DNA of 64,000 bases from assembly GCA_040394475.1 (NCBI GenBank), contig JBEBSD010000007.1, positions 62,001 through 126,000 of the forward strand, in the 5' to 3' direction. The notes beneath the pieces were generated by a model. The model was not told the origin of the DNA, searched no databases, and worked only from the letters and a program-made list of their open reading frames with translations. Below, piece after piece: positions 1 through 7,793 of the stretch (positions are counted from its first letter, which is position 1; every line of letters starts with the position of its first letter). The position numbers and the translations under genes are program-made. Source of the stretch: JBEBSD01 sp040394475. GTDB lineage: Bacteria; Bacteroidota; Bacteroidia; Cytophagales; Spirosomataceae.

Positions 1-191
1 GGGACGGAGTGGTGGTGCCCTGCTGTTTTGATAAGGATGCCGAATATAAAATGGGCGATGTGAAGCAGCAATCCTTCCGGGAGCTGTGGTACGGCGCTAC
101 CTACCGGAACTTCCGGCAGACGCTGATCCGCGACCGGGGCGAAATCGAAATGTGTAAAAACTGCACCGAAGGCACCAAAGTATGGGCCTAA
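1..191 (+). CDS. C-terminal end of a radical SAM/SPASM domain protein (5' partial)
   Basis: The reading frame is open from the window edge to TAA at 189-191, so only the C-terminus is visible. It contains the pattern VPCCFD followed, about 40 residues later, by a C-x2-C pair (MCKNCTE). Together with FRELWYG this is typical of the SPASM auxiliary iron-sulfur domain that follows a radical SAM core. In such enzymes the cysteines bind extra [4Fe-4S] clusters used in peptide or sugar-linked chemistry. The substrate cannot be told from this end. The stop overlaps the stop of the opposite-strand mlaD-like gene by 4 bp. Confidence 0.7.
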   Translation, partial: DGVVVPCCFDKDAEYKMGDVKQQSFRELWYGATYRNFRQTLIRDRGEIEMCKNCTEGTKVWA

Positions 192-1171
192 TTATCCGAC
201 TCTTTAAAAATCTGTATGGTGTCAATCGGCGATTCGGCAGGGCCTTTGTCCTTACGCCCGAATACCGATACATTGATATACCGCTTCGGGTGTTCCCTGA
301 AATTGGCCAGGAGCTGGTTCAGACTGATCAGCGTATAATTGATCTGGTTATATAATTTTTCATCCGTCAGAAGTTTTCCGGCCGTACCTTCTCCCGATTT
401 CAGACCCCCGATTACCTGGCGGAGCTCCGAGAGGGTTTGATTGGCCTGTTGGATGGTGCCTCCCAGGCGGAGAGCATTCAAGGAATCAATCAGGGTATTG
501 GCATTGGACAGGAGCGGCTTGATTTCTTTTTCGGTTTCTACCAGAGAAGCCGAAAGCGTGTTCATGTTCGTCATCAGCCCGGCGAGCTTCGTACGGTTGT
601 CGCTTAAAATCCCTTTCAGGGACTGGCTGCTTTCGTCAAAATTGTGCAGTACCTGATTCAAGGTCTGGCCGGTTTCCTTAAAGCCGGCCGAAACGGCTGC
701 CAGGTTGAGCAGCAGCGAATCGGCATGGGATAAAACGGGGCCGGCCCTGTCTTGCAGAAGTGCCATCAGCCCCAGTTCTTTTTCAGCGAGCAGCACGGAT
801 TCGTCCGGGAGAACCTTCGCCGGATCCGGACCCATTTTGAGACGGATCACTTTTCCGCCCAGCACCCCGCCGTCTGCCAGTACTGCTACGGTCCCCTCGG
901 GAAGCCGGACGCTTTTCTGGATATCCAATGTGACTTTCAGTTCATTGTGCTGTTCCGGCAACAACTGGATCAGGAGCACGCGACCGACGGGAAGCCCGTT
1001 GAGCATCACGGGATTGGAAGGGCTTAATCCGTCAATATTATCGTATTGCACATAATACGTATTGGAACTGGAGAAAACATCAGATCCTTTCAGGAAATTA
1101 AATCCAAAATAGAGTATAACGAGGGCTGCGATTCCCAGTGCTCCAACTTTTACCTCTTTAGATATGGCCAC
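188..1171 (-). CDS. MlaD/MCE family phospholipid-transport substrate-binding protein
   Basis: The protein has 327 residues. One N-terminal membrane anchor (about residues 9-27, VGALGIAALVILYFGFNFL) is followed by an MCE domain at about 35-115 with the family pattern YVQYDNIDGLSPSNPVMLNG and later GGVLGGKVI. The remainder is a helical, polar C-terminal region typical of MCE proteins that form a needle or collar in the periplasm. Known members bind lipids for an ABC transporter moving phospholipids between the inner and outer membranes. It follows the amidase gene on the same strand by 39 bp, probably as one transcript. This MCE-amidase pairing opposite lptD is common in Bacteroidota. No ATPase or permease gene is adjacent. 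Confidence 0.85.
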   Translation of the reverse strand: MAISKEVKVGALGIAALVILYFGFNFLKGSDVFSSSNTYYVQYDNIDGLSPSNPVMLNGLPVGRVLLIQLLPEQHNELKVTLDIQKSVRLPEGTVAVLADGGVLGGKVIRLKMGPDPAKVLPDESVLLAEKELGLMALLQDRAGPVLSHADSLLLNLAAVSAGFKETGQTLNQVLHNFDESSQSLKGILSDNRTKLAGLMTNMNTLSASLVETEKEIKPLLSNANTLIDSLNALRLGGTIQQANQTLSELRQVIGGLKSGEGTAGKLLTDEKLYNQINYTLISLNQLLANFREHPKRYINVSVFGRKDKGPAESPIDTIQIFKESDN

Positions 1172-1210
1172 GATTGTCTGTAAAATGGGTTTGAAATGCG
1201 GAACCGGGTC

Positions 1211-2008
1211 TTAATCCAGGGATTCCATTGTCTTCTTATAAGTACCGAATGCTTTAAAAATCTGTTCCGCTACCTCCCCTTGCCCTTTGGCGGAGCTCAG
1301 GTAGTTTTCTTCGTCCTGGTTGCTCAAAAAACCAACCTCTATGAGTACGCTGGGCATCGTCGTCCGCCATAATACCAGGAAGCCGGCTTGCTTGACACCC
1401 CGGCTGTTCCGGAAACGGGCGAAACTATTTTCAACCAGTTGGGCAAAACGCAAACTATTGGTCAAAAAAGCGCTCTGATAATTGGCCAGCATAATATAAG
1501 CCAGGGGAGAATTCGGATCAAACCCTTTGTATTTCTGCTGGTAATTGGTTTCTTTTAATATAACGGAGTTTTCCCGCTTGGCGACGTCGAGGTTGCCCTG
1601 TGTCTTGTGTAAACCCATCACGAAAGTTTCGGTGCCTTTTACACTTTTAGAATTCGGACTGGCGTTACAGTGGATCGAGATAAACAAATCCGCATTGTTC
1701 CGGTTGGCGTAGGCCGATCGTTCGGAAAGGTCGACAAAAACATCGGTACTCCGGGTATACAATACTTTAACATCCGGATATTGTTCCTTGATTTTCTTTC
1801 CAACCGCTAATGCAATCTGTAAAACGACATTCTTTTCTTTGGCGCGTTTCCCGACAGTTCCGGGGTCATGGCCTCCGTGGCCGGGGTCGATTACGATGGT
1901 CTTAACTTTGTAATGAGTGTTTTCAGGTTGCTGCCCGTCCTGGGAGGCGACGGCCGGATAGGCGGTGCATACAAAGACTAAAAACAGGTATTTAATAACT
2001 TTTAACAT
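1211..2008 (-). CDS. N-acetylmuramoyl-L-alanine amidase (Amidase_3, AmiC-like)
   Basis: The protein has 265 residues with an N-terminal signal peptide (to about residue 22, ending AVAS), so it is exported. The Amidase_3 zinc fold is evident: VIDPGHGGHDPG carries the first zinc histidine, SIHCNASPN the second, and VLIEVGFLSN near the C-terminus the catalytic glutamate. Such enzymes cut the amide bond between N-acetylmuramic acid and the stem peptide, mainly for cell separation and wall turnover. It is the first gene of a two-gene unit with the MCE gene and is divergent from lptD, sharing an upstream region of under 100 bp. Confidence 0.92.
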   Translation of the reverse strand: MLKVIKYLFLVFVCTAYPAVASQDGQQPENTHYKVKTIVIDPGHGGHDPGTVGKRAKEKNVVLQIALAVGKKIKEQYPDVKVLYTRSTDVFVDLSERSAYANRNNADLFISIHCNASPNSKSVKGTETFVMGLHKTQGNLDVAKRENSVILKETNYQQKYKGFDPNSPLAYIMLANYQSAFLTNSLRFAQLVENSFARFRNSRGVKQAGFLVLWRTTMPSVLIEVGFLSNQDEENYLSSAKGQGEVAEQIFKAFGTYKKTMESLD

Positions 2009-2086
2009 TATTTTGTCAGGCGTGCGTTACTTGAATGGCTTTTGTACGCTAATTTTGACGTAATCATTTTTACAAAAGTAAGTTAT

Positions 2087-4885
2087 TTGTTAGAACTGAA
2101 AAATTACGCGTTTAGTATATGGGTAGGGCTGTACCTCCTTTTTTCTGCTTCAGGGCTGTCGGCCCAGGTAAAAAAGCCGGAAACGAGAGCGAAAGAAGCG
2201 ACGGGGCAGGCGCCTGGTAACGGAAGGGAAGCGGCGGCTGCATTGATTTCCGGGACAGTGACCGATTCTCTCAGAATGGGTGAGGGAGGTGTATTGCCCC
2301 AGGATTCAGTCCGGGCCGACACGGTAACCGGGGATCTGCAAACCACCGTGACATACGTAGCCGATGATTCGACGATCATGGAAGCGGCTAAAAAGGAAGT
2401 TCATTTGTATGGAAATGCCTCGGTAACCTACGGAGAAATTAACCTCAAGGCGGATTACATCCGGTTAAACTGGATTACCAACGAGGTGTATGCGATCGGG
2501 AGAGAAGATACAGCAACCAAAAAAAAGGTGGGCGAACCTATTTTCCAGGATGGCCCCAGTGTCTACAATACCAAAGAGCTTCGCTATAATTTTAAAACAA
2601 AAAAAGGGATCATCAAAGGCATTGTTACGCAGGAAGGGGACGGGAATATCCGTGGAGAGCGGGTCAAGAAAGACAGTGTCAACAACTTCTATATCATGGG
2701 GGCGATGTATACTACCTGCACCATGGAACACCCGCACTTTTATATCAATGCCCCGAAAATTAAAATGGTGGAGAAAAAGCAGGTGATTTCAGGGCTGTTT
2801 AACCTGGTCATCGGTGATGTGCCGTTGCCTATCGGACTGCCTTTCGGCTTTTTCCCGCTGCCTAAAAACAAGGAAGCGGGTACCTCGGGGATCTTGTTCC
2901 CCTCGTACGGAGAAGATGCCTTACGGGGATTTTACCTCCGCGACGGCGGGTACTACTTTGCGATTAATGAGTTTGTCAATGCTACCGTAACCGGTCAGTA
3001 TTACACCAGCGGGAGCTGGGGAATCGGCCTGGCGTCTACCTATAGCAGCCGCTACCGGTACAACGGAAGCTTTGCATTCCGCTATAACCGGAACCGCTCC
3101 GGAGATGAAGTGGCGAAAATCCTGGGCAGCGACATCCGGAATGATTTCAGCCTGAACTGGTCACATACTCCCAAACCCAGGGGCAGCTCTACCTTCTCGG
3201 CCAGTGTGAATATGGGCAGCAATAATTACAACAGTTTGAATGCGACGGACGTCAACCGGTATATTTCGAATGTGGCCAATTCCTCCATTCAATACAATAA
3301 AACGTTTGGGAACTTTGCTCGCGCAGGCGCCAGTCTGCGGGTCAACCAGAACTTTGGCCAGATCGATCCGCAAAGCCAGATCCGTAAGAACGGAACCACC
3401 ATCGTGTCAACCGATTTTAACGTCGGGATTAACCAGTTCTCGCCGTTTACCATCGGGGGAAATGCCCGGGGCCGCTGGTATGAAAGTTTCCGGCTCGGGA
3501 TGGACTTCAGCGGCAGCTACGGACTGAGCAATACACTGACGGCCATCGATACGTCGTACGCTTCCCTGCGATTTATTGTAGCCAACCCGATCGATACCAG
3601 CCGGCTGGAGCCTAAAGTGCTGGCAATAGACGGCAGCACCTTGCCGACCATTCTGGAGAACGGGGCGTTCCAGGGCCGCTACTCGATCCCGATTTCGTTG
3701 CCGAATATGAAACTCCTCCGGTACGTGAACCTGACCCCCAGCGTTTCGTTCCAGGGTGAATTGTTTACCCGGTCGTTTGCTTATACGTACGAAGGCGATA
3801 ACCGGGTACGGATCGATACCACGTCAGCTGTCGCCACACAGTATTCCTATTCATTCGGCGCCGGCATGAACACCCGCTTTTACGGGCTATTCCATGTCCG
3901 TAAGGGACGGCTTGAAACGATCCGGCATACGGTGATCCCGAATGTGTCGTTCAGCTACACACCGGATTTTTCCCGGAACTCCAGCTTTTATCAAACTGTC
4001 CAGATCAATGAAGAAGGGGATGTCCGCACTTTTTCCCGCTACCGGAACCTTATTGCAGGAGGCAACGGTCGGGCTTCCGGAATGGTCAACTTCGGTTTGA
4101 GCAATCAGCTTGAAATGAAATTGCGGACCAGGAGCGATACGGCAGAAGCGCAGTTTGAGAAGGTTTCGTTGCTGGACAACCTGGGCATCAGCGGAAATTA
4201 CAACCTGCTGGCTGATTCCCTGAACCTTTCCAATATCGCCATCAATGCTAACACCCGGATCGGGAGAAACCTGAATATGAACTTCAACATGAATTTCGAT
4301 CCGTATATCTACGAGCCTTACAGGAATTCAAAAACCGGTATCCGCGTCAATAAATACGCCATCGCCAACGGACAGGGGCTGGCCAGGCTGCAAAGTATGA
4401 ATTTTACCTTCGGGACCAGCTTTAATCCCTCGGCCTCAAAGAAAAATACCCAGCAAAACGCCGACCGGACCGGGGCATCGGAAGACCAACTGGAATTCAT
4501 CGACCGCAATCCGGATCTGTATGTAGACTTCAGTATTCCCTGGAATGTCAACATCAACTATAATTTCGGATGGAATAAGACGGGATTGCAAAGCGCCAAT
4601 GTCATCCAGGGGCTGAACTTCAACGGCGACCTGAGCCTGACCCCCAAATGGAAGATCACTGTTTCTTCCGGGTTTGACTTTGTGGCGATGAGCCCTACCA
4701 TCACCCAGTTAACGATTTACAGGGATCTGCACTGCTGGGATATGAGCATGAGCTGGACCCCGTATGCCGGAAGTGCGGTCAGGGCCAGTAACTACAATTT
4801 TACTTTGAAAGTAAAATCTTCTATTTTGCAGGACCTGAAGCTTACCCGCAGGCGCTCCTTCTACGATACAGGTGGTTATTATTGA
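2087..4885 (+). CDS. lptD: LPS-assembly outer-membrane protein LptD
   Basis: The protein has about 932 residues from a TTG at 2087; a further in-frame TTG lies at 2042. I prefer 2087 because it places a normal signal peptide (about residues 4-27, ending SASGLSAQ) at the N-terminus. A low-complexity linker precedes an OstA/LptA-like jellyroll (roughly residues 95-215 with GNASVTYGEINLKADYIRLN), then a long beta-strand-rich barrel with alternating aromatics (GYYFAINEFVNATVTGQYY). LptD inserts lipopolysaccharide into the outer leaflet with LptE. The size fits the Bacteroidota family. It is transcribed divergently from the amidase and ends 114 bp before the next gene. Confidence 0.85.
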   Translation: MLELKNYAFSIWVGLYLLFSASGLSAQVKKPETRAKEATGQAPGNGREAAAALISGTVTDSLRMGEGGVLPQDSVRADTVTGDLQTTVTYVADDSTIMEAAKKEVHLYGNASVTYGEINLKADYIRLNWITNEVYAIGREDTATKKKVGEPIFQDGPSVYNTKELRYNFKTKKGIIKGIVTQEGDGNIRGERVKKDSVNNFYIMGAMYTTCTMEHPHFYINAPKIKMVEKKQVISGLFNLVIGDVPLPIGLPFGFFPLPKNKEAGTSGILFPSYGEDALRGFYLRDGGYYFAINEFVNATVTGQYYTSGSWGIGLASTYSSRYRYNGSFAFRYNRNRSGDEVAKILGSDIRNDFSLNWSHTPKPRGSSTFSASVNMGSNNYNSLNATDVNRYISNVANSSIQYNKTFGNFARAGASLRVNQNFGQIDPQSQIRKNGTTIVSTDFNVGINQFSPFTIGGNARGRWYESFRLGMDFSGSYGLSNTLTAIDTSYASLRFIVANPIDTSRLEPKVLAIDGSTLPTILENGAFQGRYSIPISLPNMKLLRYVNLTPSVSFQGELFTRSFAYTYEGDNRVRIDTTSAVATQYSYSFGAGMNTRFYGLFHVRKGRLETIRHTVIPNVSFSYTPDFSRNSSFYQTVQINEEGDVRTFSRYRNLIAGGNGRASGMVNFGLSNQLEMKLRTRSDTAEAQFEKVSLLDNLGISGNYNLLADSLNLSNIAINANTRIGRNLNMNFNMNFDPYIYEPYRNSKTGIRVNKYAIANGQGLARLQSMNFTFGTSFNPSASKKNTQQNADRTGASEDQLEFIDRNPDLYVDFSIPWNVNINYNFGWNKTGLQSANVIQGLNFNGDLSLTPKWKITVSSGFDFVAMSPTITQLTIYRDLHCWDMSMSWTPYAGSAVRASNYNFTLKVKSSILQDLKLTRRRSFYDTGGYY

Positions 4886-4933
4886 GGAGCCTGCCCCGGG
4901 GAATACTTTTCGGATTGGTCGTCAATATTTGTG

Positions 4934-4941
4934 TAACTTTG
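4934..4941 (+). promoter_or_regulatory. Bacteroidota-type -7 promoter box
   Basis: TAACTTTG matches the Bacteroidota primary sigma factor -7 consensus TAnnTTTG and lies 58 bp before the epimerase start at 5000, in the gap after lptD. A TTTC rather than a full TTTG sits at the expected -33 distance, so the upstream half is weak. Confidence 0.4.
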
Positions 4942-4999
4942 AGCAGTAGTTGCAGTGACCGGGTGAAGATAGTCAGTAATTAACGTAAAACTATTTCGA

Positions 5000-6007
5000 T
5001 TGAAAGTACTGGTTACAGGGGCAACAGGACTGTTGGGAAGCGCTATCGTCAAAAGGCTGACCGGGGATGGTCACCAGGTGCTGGCGCTTTATCGCGCGGG
5101 TTCCGGTAAGCCGCAGCTACCCGATGCGACCGGGAAACTGGAATGGGTGGAGGGCGATGTGCTGGATATAACGCGGCTGGACCAGTTGGTAGCGGAGGTA
5201 GATCGCGTGGTGCATACGGCGGCAATGGTATCGTTCGTGCCCCGGGACCGGGTGCCAATGTTCCAGGTGAATGTAGAAGGTACGGCAAATGTGGTCAATG
5301 CCTGTCTGAAAAACCGGGTAGGAAAACTGTGTCATGTCAGCAGCGTGGCGGCCCTGGGAAGACCGGCGGTGGCGGCCGGTCAGGGCGGAGGCGAGATCGT
5401 CATTGATGAGCGCCAGCGGTGGACCGACTCCTCGGAGAACTCTACTTATTCCCAAACCAAATACTATGCTGAACTGGAGGTATGGCGTGGGATTACGGAA
5501 GGCTTGAACGCCGTGATCGTGAACCCTTCCGTGATTCTCGGTGAAGGAGACTGGACCAAAAGCAGTACGCGGTTATTCAAGTATGTGTACGACGAAAATA
5601 AATTTTATACAGAAGGGTTGCTCAACTATGTCGATGTAAAGGATGTCAGCGATGCGGTCTGCCGTTTACTGGCATCGGATACGGCAGGGGAGCGGTTTAT
5701 TCTGAATGGCGGGACGGTTTCTTACCGGGAATTTTTCGATCAGGCAGCCCGGGTATTCGGCAAGCGCCCTCCCTCCCGGAAGGTGAACCCGCTTTTAGCC
5801 GGCCTTGTCTGGCGGATAGAGGCGCTGCGGTCGCTGGTGACCGGAAGCGCGCCGCTGCTGACGCGTGAGACGGCCCGGGCAGCGCAGCACCGGTACCGGT
5901 TCGAAGGACAGAAAATCAGGCAGGAAACCGGGTTGGAATACCACTCCCTTGAAAGTACACTCCGGCGGATAGGAGAAAGTTTTAAAAACGCTGGTTTGAT
6001 ATTATGA
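5000..6007 (+). CDS. NAD(P)-dependent epimerase/dehydratase (extended SDR)
   Basis: The protein has 335 residues and starts at TTG 5000, which places the Rossmann motif TGATGLLGS at residues 6-14 where the family has it. HVSSVAALG supplies the catalytic serine region and YSQTKYYAE the YxxxK catalytic pair. Members oxidise, reduce or epimerise nucleotide sugars, sterol-like or dihydroflavonol-like substrates with NAD(P). The substrate cannot be deduced. It lies between lptD and a TPR gene on the same strand, with a possible promoter at 4934. The C-terminal segment contains RETARAAQHRYRFEGQKIRQETG, a pattern common in this uncharacterised Bacteroidota subgroup. Confidence 0.8.
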   Translation: MKVLVTGATGLLGSAIVKRLTGDGHQVLALYRAGSGKPQLPDATGKLEWVEGDVLDITRLDQLVAEVDRVVHTAAMVSFVPRDRVPMFQVNVEGTANVVNACLKNRVGKLCHVSSVAALGRPAVAAGQGGGEIVIDERQRWTDSSENSTYSQTKYYAELEVWRGITEGLNAVIVNPSVILGEGDWTKSSTRLFKYVYDENKFYTEGLLNYVDVKDVSDAVCRLLASDTAGERFILNGGTVSYREFFDQAARVFGKRPPSRKVNPLLAGLVWRIEALRSLVTGSAPLLTRETARAAQHRYRFEGQKIRQETGLEYHSLESTLRRIGESFKNAGLIL

Positions 6008-6071
6008 CGAATATGTTTAACTTTCTAAGGAGTTTCTTTTTGTTAACTTAAGAGCGCAATTGCCGCTACAC

Positions 6072-7481
6072 ATGAGGATGGAGCAGGATTTTGACGAAAG
6101 AAAAAGCTTTTTGCAAGAGACATTACACCGTTTTGAACGAATGTTGAAAACGGAGGTGAAAGAATATTTCGAATTGGAAGCGTACGAGCAGGTAGTGGAA
6201 CATTACCTGGATAAAGACGAATTGCCCAAAGCATTGAAAGTGTGTGAACTGGGCCTCGAAGAATATCCCAATGCGCTGGACCTCATGCTGTGTAAGGTGA
6301 ATTTGCTGGCGGGGAAAAATGAGTTTGACGAAGCGGTAGAGCTGCTGGAACGGGCAGCGCTGTTCCATCCGGGCGATAATGAAATCCGCTTTATTCAGGG
6401 AACGCTGTATAACCTGATGGGGGAATATGAGTTGTCTATTTCCATCCTGAACGAGGTGTTGGAAAATTCGGAGGAGAAAGACGATGTCTACTTCCAGATC
6501 GGCCAGGTATACCAGAACTGGGAAAAGTACGACGAAGCGATTGCGCATTACAAACAGTCGATTCAGCTGAACCTGAACTATGAACCGGCCCTGTATGAGC
6601 TCGCGCATTGCCTGGACCTGATTGGCGAATTGGAGAGCCACCTGACCTATTACCAGGAGCTGGTAGACCGGGACCCGTTTTCACACCTGGCCTGGTACAA
6701 TGTAGGTATTGCCTACAGTAAGCTGGAACGGTATGAAGATTCGGTGCAGGCCTATGAGTATGCCACCCTGATCAAGGAGGATTTTGCCTCTGCCTTTTTT
6801 AACCTGGGCAACTCCCTGATGAACCTGCAAAAGTTTGAAGATGCGGTCCCGAATTACCTCAGAGCGATCGAAATTGAAGGGTTCCAGCCGGAAACCTGCT
6901 GCTGTCTGGGTACCTGCTACGAACGCCTCGGGGAAATTGAAAAAGCGCTGGAGTATTACCGGAAGGCGGTAAAGCTGGATAACCAATGGGATGACGGCTG
7001 GTTTGGCATGGGGATTTGCATGGGGGAACTGGAAAAATGGTACGAGGCTGTCGGCTTTATCAGGAAAGCGATCCAGATTTCGGAATTTAACCCCGATTAC
7101 TGGCTGGCGCTGGCTGAAATGGAATTCAAACTGGGCAATGTGGTGTCTTCATTTGAGGCCTTTGAGAAGTCGGTGGAAATTGAACCGGCCAATCCGGAGG
7201 TCTGGCTCAAATGGTCGTATGTGCATTTTGAGCAGGGCAACCACGAGCGTGCACTGGAACTGCTCCAGGTGGCTATGGACGAAATGCCCGGAGAGGCCGA
7301 TTTGTATTACCGCGCGGCCGCTTACCTGATTCACAGCGGGGAGTACCGGGAAGCGCTGCTGAACCTGGAAATTGCCCTGACACTGGATTACGAAGCCCAT
7401 ACCCAGCTATACGATTTTTTCCCCGACCTGGAAAAACAGAAGGCCCTTTTCCGTATTATTGAACAATACCGGGAAAAATGA
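6072..7481 (+). CDS. Tetratricopeptide repeat protein
   Basis: The protein has about 469 residues from ATG 6072; an in-frame TTG at 6060 and ATG at 6078 are alternatives. Nearly the whole length is built of 34-residue TPR units with the usual small/aromatic spacing, for example YFQIGQVYQNWEKYDEAIAH and AWYNVGIAYSKLERYEDSVQ, about ten to twelve repeats. No signal peptide, membrane segment or catalytic motif is visible, so it is probably a cytoplasmic scaffold. TPR solenoids bind peptides or partner proteins; the partner here is unknown. The gene converges on the DUF4838 gene, with a pseudogene fragment in between. Confidence 0.85.
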   Translation: MRMEQDFDERKSFLQETLHRFERMLKTEVKEYFELEAYEQVVEHYLDKDELPKALKVCELGLEEYPNALDLMLCKVNLLAGKNEFDEAVELLERAALFHPGDNEIRFIQGTLYNLMGEYELSISILNEVLENSEEKDDVYFQIGQVYQNWEKYDEAIAHYKQSIQLNLNYEPALYELAHCLDLIGELESHLTYYQELVDRDPFSHLAWYNVGIAYSKLERYEDSVQAYEYATLIKEDFASAFFNLGNSLMNLQKFEDAVPNYLRAIEIEGFQPETCCCLGTCYERLGEIEKALEYYRKAVKLDNQWDDGWFGMGICMGELEKWYEAVGFIRKAIQISEFNPDYWLALAEMEFKLGNVVSSFEAFEKSVEIEPANPEVWLKWSYVHFEQGNHERALELLQVAMDEMPGEADLYYRAAAYLIHSGEYREALLNLEIALTLDYEAHTQLYDFFPDLEKQKALFRIIEQYREK

Positions 7482-7551
7482 ACGTCGGGGGAATGGCCTT
7501 ACAGCATGCCTGCAAGCGTCGCCCTGCAGCATTGGGAAAGTGATCTCTTTA

Positions 7552-7793
7552 TCAATAAAGAAATCCAAATAACCAAATGGGAATCTTGTTGCCGAATCCA
7601 ACCTCGATGTCGTCTGAGACAATGTAAGCTTCAGGTATTCCCGCGATCTGTTTGAGCGATTTGCTGCGCCCGCCAACCTCAAAAGTATAGGTTTTGTCTA
7701 CCAGGAAATCCCCTTTTTCAGCTAGGTGTATTGGGTGCCCTGCATTACGCAGTTGATTGAGAAAAAAAGTTTCGCGAGTTGTTCCGGGATTGT
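7552..7793 (-). pseudogene. C-terminal remnant of an AAA+ ATPase with DUF4143
   Basis: On the minus strand about 80 codons are open to a TGA at 7552-7554. They encode a stretch with RETFFLNQL, GDFLVD, YTFEVGGRSKSLKQI, DDIEVGFGNKIP and LWLFG-type ending (IWLFGFLY). This is the characteristic C-terminus of the ATP-binding DUF4143 family common in Bacteroidota. The resemblance begins at about NNPGTTRETF, right at the stop codon of the upstream DUF4838 gene. The P-loop domain (about 300 residues) is absent, and an ATG supplied by the ORF lies inside the neighbouring gene. I read it as a truncated relic left by a deletion or insertion. Confidence 0.7.
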
